Part shown: positions 16,490-23,625 of the stretch, piece by piece
How the letters are laid out: each line of letters opens with the position of its first letter
Numbering within the stretch: the stretch's first letter is position 1
Origin: Bacteroidota bacterium
Lineage (GTDB): Bacteria; Bacteroidota; Bacteroidia; Cytophagales; UBA9547
NCBI GenBank assembly: GCA_004293915.1
Contig: RDZG01000093.1
Coordinates: 1 to 42,458 of the forward strand
DNA: 42,458 nucleotides
Direction: 5' to 3'
Notes under the pieces: model-generated
What the model saw: only the letters and a program-made list of their open reading frames with translations
The model's database searches: none
What the model was told of the DNA's origin: nothing
Made by a program: the position numbers and the translations under genes

Positions 16490-16837
16490 ATGAGCGTTGG
16501 CACAAAAATAAAAAGAGTAAGAGAACTCAAAAACATGAAACAAGAAACATTGGCAGAAAAACTAGGTATGACTGCAGGCGGCTATGGAAAAATAGAACGA
16601 GACGAAACCGATGTGCCTTATTCTCGCCTTGCCCAAATTGCCGAAAACCTTGGCATGAAAACCGAAGAACTTATTGCTTTTGACGAAACCAAAGAACTGC
16701 ATATTGTAAACTACTCTACAAACACTATCGAAACTCAAAATATTTATCAAGGCAAAGTTACTGACCCCGAACGAGAATTATACCAAAAAACCATCAAACT
16801 GCTCGAAGAAAAAATAGCATTGCTAGAAAAATTGTAA
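16490..16837 (+). CDS. XRE-family helix-turn-helix regulator
   Basis: A 115-residue protein starting at the ATG at 16490 (MSVGTKIKRVRELKNM). The frame extends to an upstream start at 16457, but the alignment of HTH_3 proteins begins here. Residues 5-60 are a Cro/C1-type domain: KQETLAEKLGMTAGGYGKIERDE and LAQIAENLGMKTEEL. A linker and a short C-terminal leucine-rich coiled coil (LYQKTIKLLEEKIALLEKL) suggest dimerisation. The DUF6934 gene begins 13 bp downstream, so it probably regulates that operon. Confidence 0.88.
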   Translation: MSVGTKIKRVRELKNMKQETLAEKLGMTAGGYGKIERDETDVPYSRLAQIAENLGMKTEELIAFDETKELHIVNYSTNTIETQNIYQGKVTDPERELYQKTIKLLEEKIALLEKL

Positions 16838-16850
16838 AAGTAGTACCAAA

Positions 16851-17294
16851 ATGAAGTTAGAAACTTATGATTTAAGCAGTGATAATTCAAGCCTTGTGTT
16901 TTCGTTTCTCAGTATTGGGTCAAAAGGAGTAATTATAAAGGTAATTGTGTACGAATATATTAAGCAAAATATCTATAATTTAGCATTTGGCGATTATGAT
17001 TTACTTACAAAAACTATTAGTGACACCGCAAATTCTAATAATGGCGATGCAAAATTGGTGCTTTCAACTGTAATAAAATCATTGTATTTGTTTTTCGAAA
17101 AACACAAAGATTCAAAAGTAATTGTTTCGGGAAGTAGTGATATAAGAACCCGTTTATATCAAAGAATAATTAAAGAATATTATAGTGAATTTTCTACAGA
17201 TTTTAAGTTAGAAGCAAAACTAGAAAATGAAAATAAATTCGAAAGGATTGACTTTTCAAAAAAATATGATCAATTTCGTATATCTAAAAAATAA
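16851..17294 (+). CDS. DUF6934 family protein
   Basis: A 147-residue protein with the pattern I associate with DUF6934: SIGSKGVIIKVIVYEYI, YNLAFGDYD, NNGDAKLVLSTV, then VIVSGSSDIRTRLYQRIIKEYY. Members are common in Bacteroidota and frequently sit beside small genes in variable loci; their biochemical role is, as far as I know, undetermined. Here it lies 13 bp after an XRE regulator and 4 bp before a 47-codon gene, a layout resembling toxin-antitoxin operons. The core motifs are intact. Confidence 0.8.
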   Translation: MKLETYDLSSDNSSLVFSFLSIGSKGVIIKVIVYEYIKQNIYNLAFGDYDLLTKTISDTANSNNGDAKLVLSTVIKSLYLFFEKHKDSKVIVSGSSDIRTRLYQRIIKEYYSEFSTDFKLEAKLENENKFERIDFSKKYDQFRISKK

Positions 17295-17298
17295 AAAA

Positions 17299-17442
17299 AT
17301 GAAACTTAATAAACATAAAAACAGCATTATGATTGATTGCAATGCTGTAATTAAAGAAATTAAAATTAAATATGGAGAAGCTCCAATTTTTAGTAACAAA
17401 TACGAAAAAATAAAAAAATCTGTATATAAACTTGAAAACTAG
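17299..17442 (+). CDS. Tiny hypothetical protein paired with DUF6934
   Basis: A 47-codon frame with ATG at 17299, 4 bp after the DUF6934 stop, reading MKLNKHKNSIMIDCNAVI and ending YEKIKKSVYKLEN. It is basic and has no recognisable domain. The close spacing and the conserved-looking habit of DUF6934 genes to have a small downstream partner (from memory) support it as real. Otherwise it could be a chance frame in AT-rich DNA. Confidence 0.45.
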   Translation: MKLNKHKNSIMIDCNAVIKEIKIKYGEAPIFSNKYEKIKKSVYKLEN

Positions 17443-17652
17443 ATTTTAATACGTCAGTAAACTAGATTTTGCTAGCTAAAATAAAGAGAAATCGGATACA
17501 TAAACGATTTGCACAACGGCTATAAATTAGCATATACAAACAGATTAGTAGAAAATAAACATTGCTTTTAATACAAAAACCGTGTATTTGAACTTGTTTT
17601 TATAGAATCTTAAAATTTCCATTTCATTGTTCTGTGGCAGGTGTCTTGCTGG
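17443..17652. other. Gene-free stretch before repeat copy 3
   Basis: An AT-rich 210-bp segment. I see no frame with coding character, no RNA gene and no strong hairpin. It separates the DUF6934 operon from the displaced 4Fe-4S gene end. Confidence 0.4.
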
Positions 17653-17833
17653 GTAAACATCAATCCGCTAGAAATTATTACACAACTAAAGCGTTTTAAA
17701 ATAATGGAAGAATCTGCTGCTCCACAAAGCTGGAATATGGTATTTTCAAACCTTGAAACTAGCTTTGCCCCTTGGAAATTTTCTGCATCCGATAGATTTA
17801 ATTGGGCTAAAGAACAAGGGTAAATTGAGGTTT
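17653..17833 (+). pseudogene. Direct repeat copy 3: orphan 3' end of the 4Fe-4S gene
   Basis: Gapless 181-bp match to 12828-13008 (offset 4825). It retains an open frame for the last 56 residues (NINPLEIITQLKRFK through NWAKEQG and the stop) but lacks the cluster-binding and membrane parts and any start signal. It shares WAKEQG with copy 2, against WAKDQG in the intact gene. It ends 13 bp beyond the stop codon, and the next 250 bp lead into the sensor gene. It is probably the ancestral end of the gene, displaced by insertion. Confidence 0.9.
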
Positions 17834-18056
17834 AATGAACTTACTTTTAAAGTATCAATTTTAAAATAGCAGTATGTTTTTTTACTATTTTATTGGATTA
17901 TAATTTTTGATTTTGTTGATTTTTATCTATTTATAATACAAATTTAGTAAATAAATGTGTATTATAAATTACAAATAATTTTACATATATTTTAAATTTA
18001 GTAATGTATTAATATTATCAATTTGTTATGTTAATCATTCAGTAACAACACGTTAG

Positions 18057-18064
18057 TATTTTTG
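18057..18064 (+). promoter_or_regulatory. -7 promoter element of the GAF sensor gene
   Basis: TATTTTTG matches TAnnTTTG and gives a predicted transcript start near 18071, 15 nt before the ATG at 18086. This argues against the upstream in-frame TTG at 18062. No clear -33 TTG. Confidence 0.45.
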
Positions 18065-18085
18065 TGTATTATAAAAAATGCAAAA

Positions 18086-20149
18086 ATGAAAGTACTAACT
18101 TATAGAAACAAAATTATTGGAATTGGAGTATGTTTGGTATTTGTAGCATGTCTGGTGTTAGCAATCATGATTGGGGCTGTTTATAAAATCAATGTTTCAA
18201 ATCAATTTTCTGAATTTGCTGAAGAATTTTCAAAAAGCATATATAAATGTGATATTGATACCAAGAATTTTTTTCTAGAAATATACATCGACCACAAAAA
18301 ACAAGAAAATAACCAAGCTCAAAAAAACCTAAAAAATGTTTTTAATAGTTTAAAATCGAGATTATCTAAGGCTAATTTGGATGATAATTTTGATACTGAA
18401 AAACAAAAAATCAGGAGTTCGATTTTACAAATTGAAACAGCAATTGAAAAAATTGATACGTGTTATAAACTTAGGGGCTTTAAAGATTCGGGTTATGAAG
18501 GCAAAATGAGAGCCGCCATTCATTCGCTCGAAGACAAATTGCAGCCAGAATTTATGACACTTTTATTGACGCTAAGACGACACGAAAAAGACTTTTTCCT
18601 TCGCAAAGATGTTGCTTATATTGATAAATTCAATAAAACATTTTCTGAATTTAAGTCTAAAATAAATACTGACAAACTATTGTATGCCAACCTGTTAGAC
18701 TATGATTTGTATTTTAAAAAAATAGTAGAAATCGAAACCCAAATTGGTTTAAAACAAAATGCAGGATTGCAACTGCAATTGTTTTCAAATTATGCAATAA
18801 TTGAACAGATATGTGATGAAATTTTGGTTCGTTCTAATACAAAAAAACTACAAGCTTGGGATTTTTTAATCGTTAGTTCGCTAGTTTTGAGTTTATTAAT
18901 TATAGGATTGATTTTGATTTGCTTTTTCTCTTATCGGTTTTTTAATTCTCAAATTGTGGTGCCAAGTATAAAACTAACTGAAATAAGCAAAAATTTGGCA
19001 AATGGAAATTTAGATGTTACCATAAATAAAACAGAAAAACAGTCTTTTTTAGAAGAAATCATAGGTAGTTTTAATATCATATTAACTGATTATAAATCGA
19101 GTTTTGAAACAATGCAAAACTACATAAAAGACGAAAATGCAAAAAAGCGAGAAGTAAGAAGCAATCAAGATTTAGTTACCATTAAACTCAATGATTTGCA
19201 TCAAACATTGGAAAATCAACGAGCAATTCAAAAAAACAGAGTTTGGTTTGACTCTGGTATAAAACAAGTTTCAGAAATGCTTTACCAAGCCGACTTAATG
19301 GACGATTTGCCACAGCATATTGTTACTTTTTTTGTTAAACACCTTAGTGCAAATCAAGCTGCAATTTTTGTAAAAGATTTTGAAAATCAAGAAGTTGAAT
19401 TTATCCAAACTGGAACTTATGCTTATGGTAGAAAAAAATTTGTAACTTCAAATATCAGCCTAAAAGAAGGACTAGTTGGACAATGTGCTGACGAAAAAGA
19501 AACCATTTTTATGACTGATGTACCACAAAATTATATAAAAATAACTTCTGGTTTAGGTGAAGCAACGCCTAGATGTGTTGTTATTGTGCCATTTATTCAA
19601 AACAATGAGGTAGTAGCGGTTCTTGAAATTTGTTCGTTTTCAGTTTTTACATCGCATGAAATTCAGTTTTTGGAAACTGCTGGAAAAAATATTGCATCGG
19701 CATTTTTAAATCAAAATCTGATTCTAAAAACAAAAAAACTGCTTTTAGAATCACAAAATAATATAAATATTATGTCGAGTAGTGAAGAAGAATTGCGTCA
19801 GAATTTAGAAGAAATGAATGCCATTCAGGAAGATTTTAATAGAAAAGAAGCAAAATATATAAGTGAATTAGAAATTACTAAACAAGAATTTAATGCTGAA
19901 AAAGAGCAATTAATAAATTTATTAGAAGAATATAAAACCAAAAACGAGCATCAAAGTTTACAAAATAACCATTTGCATCTGCAATATGAAAAAGAGAAAA
20001 AAGTATTTGTTGCCAAAATTCAAGAAATGCAGCGTGTGATTTACAAAAATCATTTGCATGATGTTAAAAATGCTGTGGATTTAGTAGAAAATATAAAGCC
20101 AATACAAAAAAAATACCCAAGAAGTATTGAATTTTATTTGGATGCTTGA
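18086..20149 (+). CDS. Membrane sensor protein with HAMP-like and GAF domains, no output domain
   Basis: A 687-residue protein from ATG 18086 (MKVLTYRNKIIGIG). Helix 1 is at about residues 9-31. A periplasmic helical domain ends in MRAAIHSLEDKL and LTLRRHEKDFFLRKD, a pattern of HBM-type sensor domains. Helix 2 is at about 257-285, then a HAMP-like stretch (SIKLTEISKNLANGNLDV), a GAF domain (about 387-540, from GIKQVSEMLYQADLMDDLP to ETAGKNIASAFL) and a coiled coil to about 655. No histidine kinase, cyclase or methyl-accepting domain is present. The C-terminus simply ends in SIEFYLDA. It may signal through protein contacts, or the kinase is encoded elsewhere. Probably monocistronic. Confidence 0.8.
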   Translation: MKVLTYRNKIIGIGVCLVFVACLVLAIMIGAVYKINVSNQFSEFAEEFSKSIYKCDIDTKNFFLEIYIDHKKQENNQAQKNLKNVFNSLKSRLSKANLDDNFDTEKQKIRSSILQIETAIEKIDTCYKLRGFKDSGYEGKMRAAIHSLEDKLQPEFMTLLLTLRRHEKDFFLRKDVAYIDKFNKTFSEFKSKINTDKLLYANLLDYDLYFKKIVEIETQIGLKQNAGLQLQLFSNYAIIEQICDEILVRSNTKKLQAWDFLIVSSLVLSLLIIGLILICFFSYRFFNSQIVVPSIKLTEISKNLANGNLDVTINKTEKQSFLEEIIGSFNIILTDYKSSFETMQNYIKDENAKKREVRSNQDLVTIKLNDLHQTLENQRAIQKNRVWFDSGIKQVSEMLYQADLMDDLPQHIVTFFVKHLSANQAAIFVKDFENQEVEFIQTGTYAYGRKKFVTSNISLKEGLVGQCADEKETIFMTDVPQNYIKITSGLGEATPRCVVIVPFIQNNEVVAVLEICSFSVFTSHEIQFLETAGKNIASAFLNQNLILKTKKLLLESQNNINIMSSSEEELRQNLEEMNAIQEDFNRKEAKYISELEITKQEFNAEKEQLINLLEEYKTKNEHQSLQNNHLHLQYEKEKKVFVAKIQEMQRVIYKNHLHDVKNAVDLVENIKPIQKKYPRSIEFYLDA

Positions 20150-20182
20150 AAATAAAATAGCTTTTCTTTTACGCATAATTCC

Positions 20183-20190
20183 TATTTTTG
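20183..20190 (+). promoter_or_regulatory. -7 promoter element of the epimerase gene
   Basis: TATTTTTG matches TAnnTTTG, 16 bp before the ATG at 20207. No -33 TTG at the expected spacing. Confidence 0.4.
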
Positions 20191-20206
20191 AATTCAAATT
20201 TTAGGT

Positions 20207-21307
20207 ATGCAAAAAAAGAAAATAATTATTGTAGTTGGCACACGACCGAATTTTATTAAAATCACACAATTTGAGCGAGTTTTTAATCAATTTCCCGATT
20301 TATTTGATTATAAATTAGTGCATACAGGGCAACATTACGACTACAATATGTCGGATGTGTTTTTTCAACAATTAAAAATAAGAAAACCCGATTATTTTTT
20401 AGGAATCGAGCCAGGCACACCTACATTTCAAATGGGTTCGATAATGATTAAATTTGAGAAAGTTTTAGACGATTTTCAGCCCAATTTAGTAATTGTGGTT
20501 GGAGATGTAAATTCGACTTTTGCAGCTGCTTTTACCGCATATAAAAAATCTATCAAAATTGCACATCTCGAAAGCGGACTGCGAAGCGATGACAGAGATA
20601 TGCCAGAAGAAATAAACCGAATTTTGACAGACGAAATTTCAGATTATTTTTTTATTACAGAAAAAAGCGGTTTAGAAAACTTGCAAAAACGTGGGAAAAA
20701 GCCAAATCAGCTCTTTTTTGTAGGCAATACCATGATTGATACATTGGTGGCTTTTGATGCAGAAATCGACAAATCAGAAATTTTAACTACCTATAATCTT
20801 ACCGACAAATCGTTTTGCATTGTTACCATTCATCGACCAAGCAATGTGGACGAACCCGATAATTTGAAACTTACGATTGAAATTTTAACCCAAGTTTCTA
20901 ATCGCATAAAGGTTGTTTTTCCAATTCATCCTCGCACTTTGGCTAAAGCCGCACAGTTTGGATTAAAAGAAAAATTAACTGAAAATAAAAATATTATTCT
21001 TACCGAACCGCTCGATTATTTGGCATTTCAAAAACTTATAAAATCAGCCGCATTTGTACTTACAGATAGTGGAGGAATTCAAGAAGAAACTACGTTTAGA
21101 AAAGTGCCATGTTTAACACTTCGCAAAAATACTGAACGACCAATTACTGTAGAAATGGGCAGCAACAAATTGCTCGAATTTGAAGTAAATCAGGTTGTTG
21201 CAGAAGTAAATTCCATTTTGGATGGCAAATTCAAAAAAGCAGAAATTCCATCTTTTTGGGACGGAAAATCTACCGAACGCATTGTTGATATTCTCAAAAA
21301 TTTATAA
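20207..21307 (+). CDS. wecB: UDP-N-acetylglucosamine 2-epimerase (non-hydrolysing)
   Basis: A 366-residue cytoplasmic enzyme of the normal family length. Diagnostic motifs: VGTRPNFIK near the N-terminus, HTGQHYDYNMSD (about residue 39), VVGDVNSTFA, HLESGLRSDDRDMPEE (about 119), TIHRPSNVD, FPIHPRT and DSGGIQEE (about 286). It converts UDP-GlcNAc to UDP-ManNAc for surface polysaccharide or lipopolysaccharide synthesis. No other polysaccharide gene is adjacent, so it appears as a stand-alone gene, convergent with the ATPase gene at 21315 (7 bp between stops). Confidence 0.95.
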   Translation: MQKKKIIIVVGTRPNFIKITQFERVFNQFPDLFDYKLVHTGQHYDYNMSDVFFQQLKIRKPDYFLGIEPGTPTFQMGSIMIKFEKVLDDFQPNLVIVVGDVNSTFAAAFTAYKKSIKIAHLESGLRSDDRDMPEEINRILTDEISDYFFITEKSGLENLQKRGKKPNQLFFVGNTMIDTLVAFDAEIDKSEILTTYNLTDKSFCIVTIHRPSNVDEPDNLKLTIEILTQVSNRIKVVFPIHPRTLAKAAQFGLKEKLTENKNIILTEPLDYLAFQKLIKSAAFVLTDSGGIQEETTFRKVPCLTLRKNTERPITVEMGSNKLLEFEVNQVVAEVNSILDGKFKKAEIPSFWDGKSTERIVDILKNL

Positions 21308-21314
21308 AATTTGG

Positions 21315-22532
21315 TTAGCTAAAGTTTACTAAAAAATTTCGCACGTGAACATGTTTCACGCCATTTATGTTGCCCGAAGCTGCTTCATCAAAACTTACCA
21401 CATATTTTGGGTAATTGTCTTTTATAGCTAATAAATTGCCAAATTCACGCTCTTTGGTGCTGTCATTTGTGATTTGATACGCCACTTGAACATATACTTT
21501 TTCTGCCGATTTTTCTGCCACAAAATCAATTTCTTTTGTGGCTAATTTGCCCACAAAAACCGTATAACCGCATATTTTGAGATGCAAATACACTATATTT
21601 TCGAGCATTTTTCCCATATCAGTTTGTTTAAAACCTATCAAGGAATTGCGTAAACCCAAATCTTCAAAATAATATTTCTGACCAATTTCGAGCTGTTTTC
21701 TGCCAACAATTTCTACTCTACTGGCTTTGTTTACAAAAAACGCTTGTTCTAGATAACCCAAATAATTAAGAATCACACTTGGCGAAATTTCCATACGTTG
21801 CGATTTCAAAAAATCGCTTATGCTTTTGGCTGATATCACACTACCGGTGCTGTCTGCCAAAAGTTTTACCATATTTTCGAGCAAAGAAACATTTCGGATT
21901 TCGTGCCTTGCAACTACATCTTTAAATAATATGGCAGAATATATACTTTTTATATATTCAAAAACGATTTCACTTTTTAGTGGCAAATTAACCAAAAATG
22001 GCAATCCACCTAATTCTAAATACAGTAGAAACGAGGTATTTGAATCGTCAAGTTGATGAAATTTCAAAAACTCGGTATACGAAAGTGTGTGCAAATGTAT
22101 GTCTATATATCTGCCACTTAAGTAGGTAGAAAGTTCGCCTGAAAGCAAAAAAGCATTGCTGCCTGTTACATATAAATCATGTATACCTTCTGCTTGCAAA
22201 CTTCGCAGCGATTTTTCAAATCCTGCAATATCTTGTATTTCATCTATAAATATGTAGCTTTTTTCGTTTTTTATGATTTTGCTATCTAAATATTGTGATA
22301 AATCTTGATAATTTTTGATACTATCAAATTCCATCAATTCCATATTGATATAAATGATGTTTGCATTTGCATTATTTGATCTTATTAATGCCATTATTTC
22401 AAACAAAAAAAAGCTTTTGCCAACTCTTCGTTGCCCCAAAACCACTTTTATCACATTTTTATCTATAAATGGAGAAAGTTTTAATAGGTAATTGCTATTT
22501 CGAGCTACATATTTGGGTATTACAAAAGACAT
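21315..22532 (-). CDS. AAA_14 / DUF4143 family ATP-binding protein
   Basis: A 405-residue protein. The N-terminal AAA_14 domain has Walker A LGQRRVGKSFFLFE (about residues 32-45), Walker B YIFIDEIQDI and the sensor-type segment VTGSNAFLLSGELS, then TLSYTEFLKF. The C-terminal DUF4143 domain (about 200-400) includes ARHEIRN, YYFEDLGLRNSL, GKMLENIVYLHL and the nuclease-like EIDFVAE strand. These ATPases are abundant and variable across bacteria; their substrate is unknown and some are found near mobile or defence genes. A promoter-like CAAAAATA lies at 22570-22577. A second member lies at 30761. Confidence 0.88.
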   Translation of the reverse strand: MSFVIPKYVARNSNYLLKLSPFIDKNVIKVVLGQRRVGKSFFLFEIMALIRSNNANANIIYINMELMEFDSIKNYQDLSQYLDSKIIKNEKSYIFIDEIQDIAGFEKSLRSLQAEGIHDLYVTGSNAFLLSGELSTYLSGRYIDIHLHTLSYTEFLKFHQLDDSNTSFLLYLELGGLPFLVNLPLKSEIVFEYIKSIYSAILFKDVVARHEIRNVSLLENMVKLLADSTGSVISAKSISDFLKSQRMEISPSVILNYLGYLEQAFFVNKASRVEIVGRKQLEIGQKYYFEDLGLRNSLIGFKQTDMGKMLENIVYLHLKICGYTVFVGKLATKEIDFVAEKSAEKVYVQVAYQITNDSTKEREFGNLLAIKDNYPKYVVSFDEAASGNINGVKHVHVRNFLVNFS

Positions 22533-22569
22533 TTTAATAAAGTATAAATTTACAAGCTATAATATTTTA

Positions 22570-22577
22570 CAAAAATA
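22570..22577 (-). promoter_or_regulatory. -7 promoter element for the AAA_14 gene at 21315-22532
   Basis: Reads TATTTTTG on the minus strand, 37 bp upstream of the ATG. No -33 match. Confidence 0.35.
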
Positions 22578-22680
22578 TAAACTATAATTATAATATACTA
22601 ACCATATTATAAATAAATTAATTACACTTAATATTAATAATTAAAATTATAAAAGTTTTAAGTATACTTAAAACGTATTA

Positions 22681-23622
22681 TCAATGTAAAGCAAGTTCGA
22701 TAACTTTTTGAGAAGGTTCAAATGGTTTAACATCGTTTAAGCCTAAAAAATTAGCATTTTTAATTACATTATGAAGCGACTTTTTTTCATTTTTTTTTGT
22801 AATAGCAGCTATTGGAATCATTCCAACTAGTTCAGAACCAGTAACTTGGGTATTAAATTGATGGGCAAGTAAAGAAACATTCTGGAAAACAGTAAAAATA
22901 TCTGTAATTAAAAAATCGGTTAAATTCATGGATACTTGAACTTTATCAAACTCTTCGATATACCAGCCGATAGCTTTCACATTTTTGAGTCCATTTGGAG
23001 CAGATTCTCTAATATGTTTTGAAATTTCTTTGGCAATTTTTACATCTTTGGTAGCTAAATTGATATTATAAGCCAATAAAAATTTACGAGCTCCAATGAT
23101 ACAAATTCCTGATTTTGGATTAAAAATAGCATCGCCATAATCTGGGTTAAAATCTTGATTTTTAAGCTTTTGTTCTAAGTTTTCATATTCTCCATTTCGA
23201 ATCCAAGCTAAATTTTTTCGTTCAATAATTTGGGCAGATTCATTATATAAATAGGCAGGAATTTTTAGTTCGTCCCAAACTCTTTTGCCAATATTTTTTG
23301 AAATTTCAATCACCTCATCCATTTCAATGCCAGCAATTGGAACTAGCGGACACACATCTGTTGCTCCAATGCGAGGATGAGTGCCTTTATGTAACGACAT
23401 ATCAATAGTTTCAGATGCTGTTTTAATTGCCTGAAATATAGCCTCTTGCATAGCATTTGGCTCACCAACAAATGTCATAACTGTTCGATTGGCATGAAAA
23501 CCAGCATCAATATCTAGTAGTTTTACACCACTAACATTACGAATTGATTGAGCAATTTTTTCTATAATTTTAGGATTTTGACCTTCTGAAAAATTCGGAA
23601 CACATTCAATAAGCTTTTGCAT
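22681..23622 (-). CDS. ftcD: Glutamate formimidoyltransferase
   Basis: A 313-residue protein with the family start IECVPNFSEGQNP, then LLDIDAGFHANRTVMTFVGEP (shown in parts: LLDIDAGFHANRT, VMTFVGEP), HPRIGATDVCPLVP and VQVSMNLTDF. It transfers the formimino group of N-formimino-glutamate to tetrahydrofolate in histidine breakdown. It contains only the transferase half; the cyclodeaminase domain found in animal and some bacterial fusions is absent, which is usual in Bacteroidota. No other hut gene is adjacent. It starts 3 bp after the DPP4 stop, so it is probably in the same operon. Confidence 0.93.
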   Translation of the reverse strand: MQKLIECVPNFSEGQNPKIIEKIAQSIRNVSGVKLLDIDAGFHANRTVMTFVGEPNAMQEAIFQAIKTASETIDMSLHKGTHPRIGATDVCPLVPIAGIEMDEVIEISKNIGKRVWDELKIPAYLYNESAQIIERKNLAWIRNGEYENLEQKLKNQDFNPDYGDAIFNPKSGICIIGARKFLLAYNINLATKDVKIAKEISKHIRESAPNGLKNVKAIGWYIEEFDKVQVSMNLTDFLITDIFTVFQNVSLLAHQFNTQVTGSELVGMIPIAAITKKNEKKSLHNVIKNANFLGLNDVKPFEPSQKVIELALH

Positions 23623-23625
23623 GGT

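Noticed and set aside
17641-17823. Open frame of 60 codons as a separate gene
   Set aside because: It is the displaced 3' end of the 4Fe-4S gene, without a start signal or complete domain.
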